Below are positions 42,780 to 52,556 of a stretch of DNA of 64,000 bases, piece after piece. The notes below the pieces were generated by a model that saw only the letters and a program-made list of their open reading frames with translations, was not told the DNA's origin and did not search any database. The stretch covers positions 8,100,023 through 8,164,022 of the forward strand of contig JAWPMV010000001.1 in assembly GCA_033391075.1 (NCBI GenBank), read 5' to 3'. The position numbers were made by a program, and so were the translations under genes. The stretch's first letter is position 1; each line of letters begins with the position of its first letter. Source of the DNA: Bacteroidia bacterium. Its GTDB lineage: Bacteria > Bacteroidota > Bacteroidia > J057.

Positions 42780-44498
42780 ATGAAAAGCCTGTTTCATACT
42801 GCTTTCCTGATATGCTTTATCCTGATTTTCAGGTCAGGGCTAGCACAAAACATCCTCGTAGATGAAGGAATACAGGCTGATGGTTTATGGTGTTTTCCTT
42901 CCTATTCGGACACTTCTTCTTATTACTACCTGCCCAATCGTGGAAGGTTGGTGGTCAATGAAGAAGGTCTTCCTGCCTTTTCTTTTACCCGATATATCCT
43001 CGAAAAGCCCAATCAAAACAATAGCTCTTCTACCATCAATGAAGCAGATGGAGGGGGAATATTCAGCTGCCTTTTTACCTATGACACGGACCCAGAGCAG
43101 ATAAAAAGTGCGGAAAGGGTATTGAGGAATAAGTTGGACAATGATGAGTTAACCCTAAAAGCTCCAGTGCTATTTGTAGAAGGAACTTATCATGTCATTT
43201 CTTCGGTCTTGCTTTCTGCGGAAGACCGCAAACTGGAACTCGTGGGAACAGGCAAAGCTCCTGTTATGGAAAATGGGCAAATGGCTTTGTCTTTCAACCT
43301 CGATAAGCTTCAGGCCCAGTTATTACTGGAGACTTTGAAAAACAAAACTTCCGATGTTTCCATCAGCTTTGAATTTGTTTTCGAAGGACTATCCGCTCCT
43401 TACAATGCCAGCCTGGAAGTAGACTGGACGCGGGTATTCAAAAGCGAGCTGATGGGAGCACAAGCCAGGATTTTCGTTGTCTCTGCAGAACTCGAAAAAG
43501 GCTTCAGCAAATTGCGGAGAGAGGAAGCCATTAAGTTCAATCAGGTAGGAGATAATCCGCATATGGAAAGCCTGGTCAGTACCGCATACAACAAGCTGAT
43601 CGACATTCTTTTTGATAAGGTTCCGCCCGAACAAATTCCCCAGAAAGATCCCAACTTCAATAATCAGGGCTTTTTGAGCATGTTTCAGAGCATCGCCAAA
43701 CAGTATTTCAGTGTGGGCGGAGTTTACAAGAAGAAAGACATAGAAAGAAGCGGCCAGTCTACCCTCTATTTCAAAGGAAGAACGACCGTCAAACGAAATC
43801 ACCTCATCAGTTTCAATCTCGGAGATCTCTACCAAAAGTACGGATCGGATGAGCGCTTCTTCAGAGATGTTCCGCTTTGGGATGCCAAATTTCAGCAACG
43901 CAAAGTCTTCATGGGATTGGACGGAACTACCCAGAAAGAGCTAGGTAAGATGATCAATAATGTCAGCCTGGTTTTGAGGAAAACGCATGCAAATGGAGAT
44001 GAAAGCCTGGGACAATTCCTGATAAATGGTACGAATGATACCAGCTGGACCTACCTCAATAAAGGAGATGAGGATCTGGAGAAATGGATGGAATACGATT
44101 ACAAAGTAATCTGGGATTTTATTGGCTATCAGGCTGACTATAGTTCGGAATGGTTCCACAGCAAAAGTGCCAAGGTCAATTTGTATTCGCCCTTCCAACG
44201 CAAAAGAATCGAATTGGTAGGCGATATGGATTTGCTCAAGGAAGAAGGAATCAGAAGGGTACAGGTGAAAATCAAATATCCCTTTTTCGGAGAAACGGAG
44301 GAGAAGTCCATACTCATCGGTTCCAATCAGGACCTGGAAGAGAAGGTTTTTGAGATCACGCTTCCGGAAGGGGTAAGCGAAGTGGAGTATAGCATCCGCT
44401 GGTTCAGATCGGGAGCCGCTCCTCTACAGATTTCCGGCAGCGACGATACCGGAGTTTTGTTTATCGATGAATTACCAAATCCAGAGCAAGGCAGATGA
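42780..44498 (+). CDS. Exported paralogue family member B
   Basis: Protein of 572 residues with a signal peptide ending SGLAQ. It keeps the family signature YYYLPNRGRLVVNEEGLPAFSFTRYI (from 48), GGGIFSCLFTYDTDPEQI, GTGKAPVMENGQMALSFNL and the second-half block FFRDVPLWDAKFQQRKVFMGLDG...INNVSLVLRKTH, then KWMEYDYKVIWDFIGYQ and a final SPFQRKRIELVGDMDLLKEEGIRRVQVKIKYPF. It ends FIDELPNPEQGR; the FxDELP ending is shared with member F. It overlaps the next gene by 4 bp. Confidence 0.8.
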   Translation: MKSLFHTAFLICFILIFRSGLAQNILVDEGIQADGLWCFPSYSDTSSYYYLPNRGRLVVNEEGLPAFSFTRYILEKPNQNNSSSTINEADGGGIFSCLFTYDTDPEQIKSAERVLRNKLDNDELTLKAPVLFVEGTYHVISSVLLSAEDRKLELVGTGKAPVMENGQMALSFNLDKLQAQLLLETLKNKTSDVSISFEFVFEGLSAPYNASLEVDWTRVFKSELMGAQARIFVVSAELEKGFSKLRREEAIKFNQVGDNPHMESLVSTAYNKLIDILFDKVPPEQIPQKDPNFNNQGFLSMFQSIAKQYFSVGGVYKKKDIERSGQSTLYFKGRTTVKRNHLISFNLGDLYQKYGSDERFFRDVPLWDAKFQQRKVFMGLDGTTQKELGKMINNVSLVLRKTHANGDESLGQFLINGTNDTSWTYLNKGDEDLEKWMEYDYKVIWDFIGYQADYSSEWFHSKSAKVNLYSPFQRKRIELVGDMDLLKEEGIRRVQVKIKYPFFGETEEKSILIGSNQDLEEKVFEITLPEGVSEVEYSIRWFRSGAAPLQISGSDDTGVLFIDELPNPEQGR

Positions 44499-45160
44499 AA
44501 AAACTTCTATTCATATCGATTCTATTGCTGCTGAAAGCTAGCCTTTTCGCCCAGATCCTGGACGTGAATGAGCGTGTGAGTCTTAAGCTTTCAGACGGCC
44601 AGGTGGTAGAGCTCTACAAAGCCCGGACTTCTGCTGCCTATTACTATCTGCCTACCAACCTCAGATTATCAGAGGTCGATGGGAATCCGGAATTCTCTTT
44701 TCTGGCCTATGATGAAGATGGAGACGGTAAAGCAGAAGGAGCAATTATGCACCTCTTATTGAGCTGGGGCCTGGAGAAAGAACAGGAAAAAGAAGCGATT
44801 GAATTGCTGAAAGAGGCTAAAGGAGAACAAGCCATGATCTGGGGGGCTGTGAGCATTCAAGCTGCTGGAGAGCCTGCCTGGAATTTTTACCACAACAAAG
44901 ACAAAAAGATTACAGAACTCCTTTGGGAAGAGCTAAAAGCCGCCCCGCAAACGCCGGTTTTTCCCGGAGCAAAATGGGCGGCTTCCTTTCGCTGGGATGC
45001 AGAAGGAAGCAAACAAATGCAGGAACTCCTCAAGGATGAAGAAGAACTCAAGCAAATCTTCCTCGAAATGAATTACCAAATCAAGGGACTAGGGGATGTA
45101 CAATTGAAAAGCAGCTTTTATCAACTGATCGGTGCATTGACACTCGACAAGCAAGAATAA
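44495..45160 (+). CDS. Exported paralogue family member C, N-terminal half only
   Basis: Protein of 221 residues with a signal peptide ending SLFAQ. It keeps the first family block (YYYLPTNLRLSEVDGNPEFSFLAYDED), GAIMHLLLSWGLEKEQEKEAI and FPGAKWAASFRWDAEGS, and stops where the other members begin their middle region. It is a clean single-domain protein, not a frameshifted one: it starts in a 4-bp overlap with B and ends 9 bp before D. It defines the N-terminal domain boundary of the family and may be a regulator or cap. Confidence 0.75.
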   Translation: MKKLLFISILLLLKASLFAQILDVNERVSLKLSDGQVVELYKARTSAAYYYLPTNLRLSEVDGNPEFSFLAYDEDGDGKAEGAIMHLLLSWGLEKEQEKEAIELLKEAKGEQAMIWGAVSIQAAGEPAWNFYHNKDKKITELLWEELKAAPQTPVFPGAKWAASFRWDAEGSKQMQELLKDEEELKQIFLEMNYQIKGLGDVQLKSSFYQLIGALTLDKQE

Positions 45161-45169
45161 TTTCTACAG

Positions 45170-47089
45170 ATGAGACTTCTATTAATATACATTTCCATAG
45201 GCCTGATGCTGGGACTCCCGCAGATGCAGGCGCAGGTGCTGGACAGTGAAAATTCCATGGCACTTACGCTGGAAGATGGGACTGGGGTAATGCTGTATGG
45301 CAGAGCGACTTCTCTTTCGGATGAAGCTTCGCATGAGTATTATTACCTGCCGACCAAGCTGCGCCTTTCCAAAAAGCAGGACGGGACGCCTCAATTTCTT
45401 TTCATCAAATATGCCTCGGAGCAAAATGGAAAAGCTTCGGGTGCGATTCTTCATCTCTTGATGGAGTACGGATTGAGTTCAGAAGAAGAAGCTGAGTTGG
45501 CTGAATTGGCAAGCAAAAAAGATCCTTTGGCAAAGATCAAGGGAGTCGCTCAGGTTGCCCCGGCAGATACCAATTCCGTCAGGATCATTTCGGCCACTTT
45601 GTCAAATAGCCGAACTCGTCGCTCACTGGTCTTTACCGGACAAGCGCCGACTTTCCCCGGAAATAAAATCGCCCTGGCTGCCAACCTGGATGCAGAAGCG
45701 GCTCAGCTGCTGGACGCAAGCTTCCAGAAAACGCGCTCCATCGCAGACCTTTCCATTTCTTTATCCTATACCTATCCGCTCAAGTTTCCTGCAGCCAAAG
45801 GATACATCATCGAAGACTGGAGCAAGGTAGATAGCCTGGATCTCTTCCAGAAAGGGATGTTTACGAGAACAGGCTCCATCGAAAGAGGCTGGTTCCATTC
45901 GAGTGACAATCGTGCATTCACTTACGATGAGATGCATGAACTCTATGATAAAATGGAGGAGAACAAGGTCATTGATATGCGCTTTGAAGAGTTGGTTGCG
46001 GATGAAAGAGTAGAAAAAATTCGTGAAATGTTCTTCCAGTACTTCCTGGATAGCTTCGCGGATCAGGACATGGATGCAAGACCCTTGACGCCCAGCAAGA
46101 AGCAGAAAACCGACATGCCGGATATCAAGCATGGCGTCTACTTTAAATTCAATAGAAGATTTGCAGAAAATGTAATTGAAAAGAGAAAGCAGGTATTCAA
46201 CCTCAACTATTCCACCACCTTTCGCCACAGCTACCAATTGACTGAAAACCTGGGTACCTGGTATGATGCGGTTCGGGATAACCCCAAATGCGTATCCGTC
46301 ATTTTGCTCAATGATCCGACTTTCCTACACAGAGATGTCAACATCGTGCTGGACGGTACGATCGAGGAAATGCTGGAGAAAAAAGAGCTCAATTCGATCA
46401 ACATAAAATTGCGGAAAACCCGGGATGCGGAAGACGCCTATCCTTTCAATGAAGACCTTATTGTTGACAGCAGGTATCTAGGTGAGAAGAATGAAGGCAG
46501 CAATCGATTGAGCTTTACCTATTCAAAAGCCCGGGATTCAAAGCCGGAAGTCTATGAATACAAACTGAAGTACAGCTTCAAGGGAGGAAATACCTACATC
46601 CCTGATACTGCCTGGACCAAAGGAGATTGGGGCATGTTGGAAATAAATCCGCCCATCTATCCCTTCAACATCACCTTTGAATCTTCCCTCGAAGATATGG
46701 AGGCTGCTGAGATAAGAAATGTCGCCATCCAGCTCCGCTACAACAAATTCGGAGAAGAAGTAGAAACCGTAGTCAATATCCGAACCAGCAAAGGCGAACC
46801 CTTCCTGGAGAAGACCATCTTCATGGACAAAAATGCCAAGGGATATGCCTATCGCTTACTCTTTTACCATCCGGAAGGCATCATGGCTACCGATTGGGAA
46901 GCTCGCTTTTCTACCGGCTATGTCTACGCCAATATTCCCCAGGAACTTGTACAGGGCGATAAAAGCTTCAAAGAAGAATTATTGACGGCAGGAAAAGCCA
47001 TTCGCATATCCAGAGGAGATGGAAAAGTAGTGAAAGAAGAAGACCAGATATCGGGTGATCCACGTTTCGCAGACTTATTCGAAAAATAG
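45170..47089 (+). CDS. Exported paralogue family member D
   Basis: Protein of 639 residues with a signal peptide ending MQAQ. It belongs, with C and E, to a subgroup starting VLDSENSMALTLEDGTGVMLYGRATS before the signature YYYLPTKLRLSKKQDGTPQFLFIKYAS. Then come GAILHLLMEYGLSSEEEAEL, FPGNKIALAANLDAEAAQLL, the WYDAVRDNPKCVSVILLNDPTFLHRDVNIVLDG block, and a terminal EDMEAAEIRNVAIQLRYNKFGEE module with an extra domain (TSKGEPFLEKTIFMDKNAKGYAYRLLFYHPEG) shared with E. It is separated from the papain-fold gene by 6 bp. Confidence 0.8.
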   Translation: MRLLLIYISIGLMLGLPQMQAQVLDSENSMALTLEDGTGVMLYGRATSLSDEASHEYYYLPTKLRLSKKQDGTPQFLFIKYASEQNGKASGAILHLLMEYGLSSEEEAELAELASKKDPLAKIKGVAQVAPADTNSVRIISATLSNSRTRRSLVFTGQAPTFPGNKIALAANLDAEAAQLLDASFQKTRSIADLSISLSYTYPLKFPAAKGYIIEDWSKVDSLDLFQKGMFTRTGSIERGWFHSSDNRAFTYDEMHELYDKMEENKVIDMRFEELVADERVEKIREMFFQYFLDSFADQDMDARPLTPSKKQKTDMPDIKHGVYFKFNRRFAENVIEKRKQVFNLNYSTTFRHSYQLTENLGTWYDAVRDNPKCVSVILLNDPTFLHRDVNIVLDGTIEEMLEKKELNSINIKLRKTRDAEDAYPFNEDLIVDSRYLGEKNEGSNRLSFTYSKARDSKPEVYEYKLKYSFKGGNTYIPDTAWTKGDWGMLEINPPIYPFNITFESSLEDMEAAEIRNVAIQLRYNKFGEEVETVVNIRTSKGEPFLEKTIFMDKNAKGYAYRLLFYHPEGIMATDWEARFSTGYVYANIPQELVQGDKSFKEELLTAGKAIRISRGDGKVVKEEDQISGDPRFADLFEK

Positions 47090-47095
47090 ACCTGG

Positions 47096-47779
47096 ATGAT
47101 CAAATACCTTTTCATAAGCCTTTTTTGCCTGCAAGCTATGCTAGCTCGTGCGGACGTCTATGTCATCCTCTATGCAACGCTTGATGGATATACCGGGCAT
47201 AGTGCGATTGCCATAGAAGCCTACGATATAGCTATCAGTGATAGCATGCATGAAGGAGAGAAGGTATTCTACGAAGACACCCTCAGCAATGGGAAGGTCC
47301 ACTATTTTGATCTCTGGACTACGCAGAAAAGTTTCCGCTTTCCCTACCTGAACAAAGATTACGATGCCCTCTATCATGCCTATCCGGCTCTGGGGAAAAG
47401 TTTCTCCATCCAGGAACTTTTTTACAAGGGTTTGCCCGATGGGATGATTGCCAGAAGGTTTGACGGACTGATCAAAATAAAAAGCAGCAAAGCGCAGGAC
47501 TTTCAATTGATTTCGAAGCTGCGAGAAAAAGTAGCTGAAAATAAAGCCTATAACCTCTTCTCCTACAACTGCAGCGATTTTGTCATCGATGCCCTGGAGA
47601 TCATGGACCAAAGAAAAATACGGGCGCGCGAATTCTTTATCTATCGCCTTTCAAATACACCTAATAAGCTATTCAGAAAGCTTAGCAAGATGGAAGGAAG
47701 CAAAGTCATCCTTGATCCTAAAAAAAAGGCGAAAGGAAACTTCATCGTCCATCGAATTTTAAAGAAACCACAAAACTGA
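47096..47779 (+). CDS. Exported papain-fold protein (permuted NlpC/P60-like)
   Basis: Protein of 227 residues with a signal peptide (IKYLFISLFCLQAMLARA). His35 in the strand GYTGHSAIAIEAYD comes first and Cys159 in NLFSYNCSDFVIDALEI comes later, heading a helix. The His-before-Cys order and the NCSDFV motif fit circularly permuted papain-fold peptidases/amidases (PPPDE, LRAT or YiiX-like groups). It could cleave peptides, peptidoglycan cross-bridges or acyl-amide bonds outside the cytoplasm. It lies inside the paralogue run, 6 bp after D and 22 bp before E, so it is probably part of the same machine. Confidence 0.7.
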   Translation: MIKYLFISLFCLQAMLARADVYVILYATLDGYTGHSAIAIEAYDIAISDSMHEGEKVFYEDTLSNGKVHYFDLWTTQKSFRFPYLNKDYDALYHAYPALGKSFSIQELFYKGLPDGMIARRFDGLIKIKSSKAQDFQLISKLREKVAENKAYNLFSYNCSDFVIDALEIMDQRKIRAREFFIYRLSNTPNKLFRKLSKMEGSKVILDPKKKAKGNFIVHRILKKPQN

Positions 47780-47801
47780 TTTCAAAAGCAATTCAAATAT
47801 T

Positions 47802-49886
47802 ATGAAAACTGTATTTCATCATACCCTGAAATGGATCTTTGTACTGCTCATCAGTACTACCGCCCATGAAACCTTGATGGGGCAAATTCTGGACTACCAG
47901 AACCGACTTAGCGTAGTACTGGACGACGGTACCACAGTCATTCTTTACGGAAAAGCCAGCAGCGACCGCATGACCGGTACTGTCAGCGTATCCAACCAAT
48001 ACAACTTCCGCTCACAGAATAGTCGAATTGGACGTTGGGGAGCCATCAACAATGTATACTCCAGCATTGCTCCTATCACCTACACCGATGATTATTACTA
48101 TACGAGTGAGTATTATTATCTACCCACCAATTTGCGTTTGTCAAAGCGTGAGGATGGAACACCTGAATTCCTCTTTACCAAATACACGACCAATGATAAG
48201 CCGGAAGCAGGCGGTTCACAGGGAGCCTTGATGCACTTTCTGATGGAATGGGGTTTGACACCTGAGCAGGAAGCTGATTTGCAAAAGAAACTGGAGGAGA
48301 AATTTGCCTTAATGAAAAGAGGGAATCCCAAATTCAAGCCGGGTGCGAAAGCCGTGGCGATTGGGCCGGTAAAACTTATCTCAGAAGCAGGTTCGTTCAG
48401 CATTACTTCAGCAACCTTAAATGAAGACAATCCTGCTGCGAAACTTATCCATGAAGGAAAATCACCTGCGCTACCTGGACAGAAAGTAGCGACAGCAGCA
48501 ATGATGGATAAAAATGCAGCTATGCTTTTGGCTTCAACTTTTGAAGAAAGCAGATCGATCACGGACGTATCCGTCAACTGCTATTTCCAATACAAGGTGA
48601 TGATGCCAGCAGTAAAAGGGAAAGTAACCATTGACTGGTCCAAATTGGAGGAGCACTTCATGAAGGATACCCGCCAAAAGAATACCTATCCTGGGGTAGT
48701 ACGAAAAGGAAGAGATACACCCGGAACCATTCATATGTTCGATACAAAGCAGGTCATGGACAATCTGCTCAAAACCAAGGTAGTAGATTTCCAGTTGGAC
48801 AATTTCTCGGATCAGGACGATCCCATTGCCCAAAACCTGATTCAGGCCTTTACCCAGGCATTTATCGAATCTCTGGCGACACAGGAAAACCTGGCTACTT
48901 CCAACAAGGATGAAAAATACAAGCGAGAAGATGCGCCTGAAAAAATTGATAACTATTACATAGATGCAGAGCGCTTAAAAGTGAAAATTGAAAGAGGAAA
49001 AGAAGTCATCAACCTCAACTACCGTTCAACCATCACGGAAGAAGTGGGCATCACCGGTAACCTGGCTTCCTGGTACGACGGAGTTAGGGACAATGAAAAA
49101 TGCGTGAATACGGTAATTCTCGATGATCCTTTCTTTGAGCACAGAGACATCAATTTTGTTCTGGATTTGGAGGCAGAAGAAATGTTTGCCAAAGAAGTGA
49201 ACTACGTAAATGTAGACGTTCGCAAGCGCAGATCAGCGGGTAATGATTTCCATGACGCCATTACCATTGACCGTACCTGGTTGCAGGAGCATGGTACCCT
49301 GGCAAATATGTCTTACTCCAGAGGAGATGACAATGACTCGGATCTATACGAATACAAGATGCAATGGAGTTTAAAGGGCGGAAAGTTATTCCCCGAAAAA
49401 GGAAACTGGATCCGTGGTAATTGGCAGGGAGTAACCCTGGCTGCACCTATCACTCCTCGTACCATTGAATTTGAAGCTGATTTGGATGACTTGAAAGCAA
49501 AAGGCATTCGACGGGCGACCCTACAGCTCCGTTACCAGAAATTCGGAAAAGAATTTGAAAGCAATATTCCGCTCACGGTTTCCAAGGGAGAGCCTTTGGT
49601 AGAACGGATGATTTTTGTGGACCGAGACAAACCTGCCTATGCTTATCGTTTGGTATTGACGCATGAGAAAAGAGGAAAACTGGCCCAGCCTGAATGGGAA
49701 GCTAAGTTTAATGATGACTATGTCTTTGCCACGATCCCGGAGCTTCAGGGCGACAAACTGAATAAGTGGATAAAGGCAGCTTCAGAACTTGTGGGGGGAG
49801 GTTCCAAGGACAAGGAAATCACCAATCCCACCATGAAAATTCTCAATAAAGTATTGAAGGCCGCTTCCGCTCTTATCGAAGAATAA
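47802..49886 (+). CDS. Exported paralogue family member E
   Basis: Protein of 694 residues, closest to D. Signal peptide, then ILDYQNRLSVVLDDGTTVILYGKASS, a Tyr/Ser-rich insert, the signature YYYLPTNLRLSKREDGTPEFLFTKYTT, GALMHFLMEWGLTPEQEADL, LPGQKVATAAMMDKNAAMLL, WYDGVRDNEKCVNTVILDDPFFEHRDINFVLD, then the terminal DDLKAKGIRRATLQLRYQKFGKE and the D-like extra module (SKGEPLVERMIFVDRDKPAYAYRLVLTHE). It ends with a helical tail. Adjacent D and E probably arose by tandem duplication, later separated by the papain-fold gene. Confidence 0.8.
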   Translation: MKTVFHHTLKWIFVLLISTTAHETLMGQILDYQNRLSVVLDDGTTVILYGKASSDRMTGTVSVSNQYNFRSQNSRIGRWGAINNVYSSIAPITYTDDYYYTSEYYYLPTNLRLSKREDGTPEFLFTKYTTNDKPEAGGSQGALMHFLMEWGLTPEQEADLQKKLEEKFALMKRGNPKFKPGAKAVAIGPVKLISEAGSFSITSATLNEDNPAAKLIHEGKSPALPGQKVATAAMMDKNAAMLLASTFEESRSITDVSVNCYFQYKVMMPAVKGKVTIDWSKLEEHFMKDTRQKNTYPGVVRKGRDTPGTIHMFDTKQVMDNLLKTKVVDFQLDNFSDQDDPIAQNLIQAFTQAFIESLATQENLATSNKDEKYKREDAPEKIDNYYIDAERLKVKIERGKEVINLNYRSTITEEVGITGNLASWYDGVRDNEKCVNTVILDDPFFEHRDINFVLDLEAEEMFAKEVNYVNVDVRKRRSAGNDFHDAITIDRTWLQEHGTLANMSYSRGDDNDSDLYEYKMQWSLKGGKLFPEKGNWIRGNWQGVTLAAPITPRTIEFEADLDDLKAKGIRRATLQLRYQKFGKEFESNIPLTVSKGEPLVERMIFVDRDKPAYAYRLVLTHEKRGKLAQPEWEAKFNDDYVFATIPELQGDKLNKWIKAASELVGGGSKDKEITNPTMKILNKVLKAASALIEE

Positions 49887-49990
49887 GCCTACAACATAGA
49901 CGACAATGATTTGGAGGTGAAGGCAAGCCCATGATCGACTTGCCTTCACTCCCCTGGGACTCCCTTAGCTTTTATGTCAACCTAAATCTT

Positions 49991-52522
49991 ATGTTTCGCA
50001 AACTTTTTTTCATCGGATTTTTTATGTGCGCCTACCTGGCTCAGGCACAGCAAATCCTCATTGATCAGCCTGTACGGGCAGGGGAGGTAACTTTCTTCCC
50101 GGACATCAAGGATCCCAATACCTATTACTACCTCTCAGATAAAGCTTCTCTTTCCTATAGAGAAGACGGTACACCTGAGTTTAGCTTCTTCCGCTATGTA
50201 GAAGGCGACAAGAGCAAAAATTCCAGTGTGCAGAGCATCAGAGAAGGCACGGGAGGAGGAATTGTCCATATGATAGTCGAATTGAGTGTACCAGAAGATG
50301 TGTTGGATGATGGGAAAGCAGCTTTAAAAGCCATAAATCCTGCAGCCACTGTCAAAGGTCCAGCAATTTATACTTCTGGAAAGTTCGCCCTCGTTTCTTC
50401 TTTTGTTGCTGCGGATGGCGAACTCTCTTCCCAGGTAGTAGGAGTCGGAACAGCTCCGATATTGGATGGGCACAAGGCTGCCATTTCCATTCAACTTACC
50501 AAGCAGGGCGCCAAAATTCTATGGGAATCCTTCAAAACCCCAACACCCGACATGAGTTTCTCTTTCGAGATGACCTTGGACGGCTACCTTTCTCCCATTG
50601 AAGCCAAAGTGGAGGCAAATTTCGATCAGATTTATAAGCACAAAGCCTTTGACGTAGCCGTAGCTACTCCCGTTTTGCAAGCAGAAGTAACAGGAGCATT
50701 TACGGATATGATCAAGAATGGCGCGATTAAAATTAGCGGTGCAGAGGCTGATGAAAAAATGGATCGCCTGATCGAACTGGTGATTAAGAAGTTGACAGAT
50801 ATGATGATGGAGCCTTTGTCCAGCAGTTCCAACAACATGGAGCAGTTAATGAAAAAGCAAAGTTCCCTGGACAGGGCGTCTATGATGATGAATCAGAACC
50901 GTTTTGGACCCTATGCGCCTGTGCCTTATGGAGGTCATAACAGCTTCGGATACGGAGGAGGATACAACCAGCAGTACGGCTATTACAATCCCGCACCCAT
51001 GGGTCAGACTCCTCAAGAAGAAACTCCGCTTGCCTCTGCTACACCGGCTGCTAGTTCAGAAACAGGAACAAGCGAGAGTACGTCGAGCTCAGCTGCTTCT
51101 ACAAAAAATGATGATAGCCCTGCTGCTAATACAAGTGGAGGATCCGCTCAAAACAGCTCGAGTTCAGGAGTTTCTGCAAATAATGATGCAAAGTCCGCAA
51201 CTAATACAAGTACAGGAACCACTCAGAATACCTCAAATTCAGGGGCTTCGGCAAAACCTTCATCAAATAAGGAGGACGCTATCTCCAAAATTAGACAAAA
51301 GCCTTTGCCTACACCTCCGAAGAAAGAAGTCAGTTCGACTCCGCCCAAAAAACCAGTACCCAATCCTCCTGCCACTACCAGGCCCAGAAGTGGAGCGGTA
51401 ACGGCAAATACGCCCGGAGCAAAACCGAATAATACGACTGCTTCCAGCAATACACCTGCTCGGCCCAGAAGCGGAGCGGTTACAGCAAATACCCCCGGAG
51501 CAAAGCCTAACAATACGGCTAATTCCAACAATGCACCAGCACGACCCAGAAGCAATGCAAATGCGTCCAGCAATCCTGTTAATACCAATGCTGGACAAAC
51601 AGCAACCAAAGATGGAAGTACTCCTGACGCCAATAAAACAAAAGGAAAGAAGTCCAAGAAATCTACCAAAACCCGGACTGAGCGCACGCCAAAAACAAGT
51701 AAAGCAGGAAAAAGCGGTGCATTAAGAACAAAACCGCCCATCTCTATCGCTGCAGCCTTTCACATGAAGGAAGTCAAAATGAGCGGAAAGTTTGAGGTGA
51801 GCTTTAACAAAATGATGAAATCCAGCAAGACTTTTTCCTTCGCTGAAAATGTGGGGAATGTGAAATGCAAATCTTGTTTCCACGAAGTCAACCTGGATGA
51901 AGTGATGTTTTTCAAGCAAAGAGACATACGCGCATTTATGGACGGTTTGAATAGCGATGACTTCGAAAATTACATCAATTATGTAACCGTAGTCCTGCGG
52001 AAGAAGCACCAGAATGGCAAGACCAGCGCGCAGGAAATCATAGTGGATCGCAGCCGTTTCAATGAGAAAGGCAACAATTTCACCCTTTCCTATGGCGTAA
52101 ACGGCGATGACAATTACGACAACTGGCTCAAATACGAGTACGAGGTTCAGTGGAATTTCTTCGGCGATAATATGGTTACAGAACCTAAGGTCGCCAGCTA
52201 TTTCAACGGGATTACCCTGAGCCCTCCGTATCGGAGACGCGTCATTCAACTGGAAGCGGATCCCACCTTCCTCAAAGAACAGGGAGTGCGGCTCGTGAAT
52301 GTGAAAATCTTTTACAAACTCGGCGATCAGGAATATACAAAGGTAGAGACCCTCAATCCTTCTTCCGGCGTATTTACCCTGCCTGTCGAATACATTTCCC
52401 CTGAGCAGGAATACAGCTACGATTACGAAATCAACTGGCGATTGCGAGGAGGGAAAGTTGTGAACTCTGGTCGCAAAAGCAGTGAATCATCGGTCCTCTT
52501 TGTGGATGAGCTACCCGAATAA
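49991..52522 (+). CDS. Exported paralogue family member F with long low-complexity linker
   Basis: I start at the ATG at 49991, which gives the signal peptide MFRKLFFIGFFMCAYLAQAQ; an in-frame ATG lies 60 bp upstream. The protein has 843 residues. The N-terminal half has ILIDQPVRAGEVTFFPDIKD and the YYYL signature. Residues about 336-576 are a Ser/Thr/Asn/Pro-rich linker with 2.5 copies of a 27-residue repeat (RPRSGAVTANTPGAKPNNT). The C-terminal half begins with a C-x-x-C motif (KCKSCFHEVNLDEVMFFKQRDIRAFMDG), then WLKYEYEVQWNFFG, PPYRRRVIQLEADPTFLKEQGVRLVNVKIFYKLG, ending FVDELPE. Confidence 0.82.
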   Translation: MFRKLFFIGFFMCAYLAQAQQILIDQPVRAGEVTFFPDIKDPNTYYYLSDKASLSYREDGTPEFSFFRYVEGDKSKNSSVQSIREGTGGGIVHMIVELSVPEDVLDDGKAALKAINPAATVKGPAIYTSGKFALVSSFVAADGELSSQVVGVGTAPILDGHKAAISIQLTKQGAKILWESFKTPTPDMSFSFEMTLDGYLSPIEAKVEANFDQIYKHKAFDVAVATPVLQAEVTGAFTDMIKNGAIKISGAEADEKMDRLIELVIKKLTDMMMEPLSSSSNNMEQLMKKQSSLDRASMMMNQNRFGPYAPVPYGGHNSFGYGGGYNQQYGYYNPAPMGQTPQEETPLASATPAASSETGTSESTSSSAASTKNDDSPAANTSGGSAQNSSSSGVSANNDAKSATNTSTGTTQNTSNSGASAKPSSNKEDAISKIRQKPLPTPPKKEVSSTPPKKPVPNPPATTRPRSGAVTANTPGAKPNNTTASSNTPARPRSGAVTANTPGAKPNNTANSNNAPARPRSNANASSNPVNTNAGQTATKDGSTPDANKTKGKKSKKSTKTRTERTPKTSKAGKSGALRTKPPISIAAAFHMKEVKMSGKFEVSFNKMMKSSKTFSFAENVGNVKCKSCFHEVNLDEVMFFKQRDIRAFMDGLNSDDFENYINYVTVVLRKKHQNGKTSAQEIIVDRSRFNEKGNNFTLSYGVNGDDNYDNWLKYEYEVQWNFFGDNMVTEPKVASYFNGITLSPPYRRRVIQLEADPTFLKEQGVRLVNVKIFYKLGDQEYTKVETLNPSSGVFTLPVEYISPEQEYSYDYEINWRLRGGKVVNSGRKSSESSVLFVDELPE
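51378..51560 (+). repeat. 81-bp tandem repeat coding the linker of member F
   Basis: Two full and one partial copy of an 81-bp unit (27 residues, key residues ARPRSGAVTANTPGAKP), with GGCCCAGAAG or its variant at 51381, 51462 and 51543. Confidence 0.8.
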
Positions 52523-52556
52523 TTGAACCCAGGATAAACAAGAATAAATCAAAGCA

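Noticed and set aside
51223..51741. 172-codon minus-strand frame with hydrophobic Leu/Gly/Ala repeats
   Set aside because: Antisense of the low-complexity linker of exported protein F.
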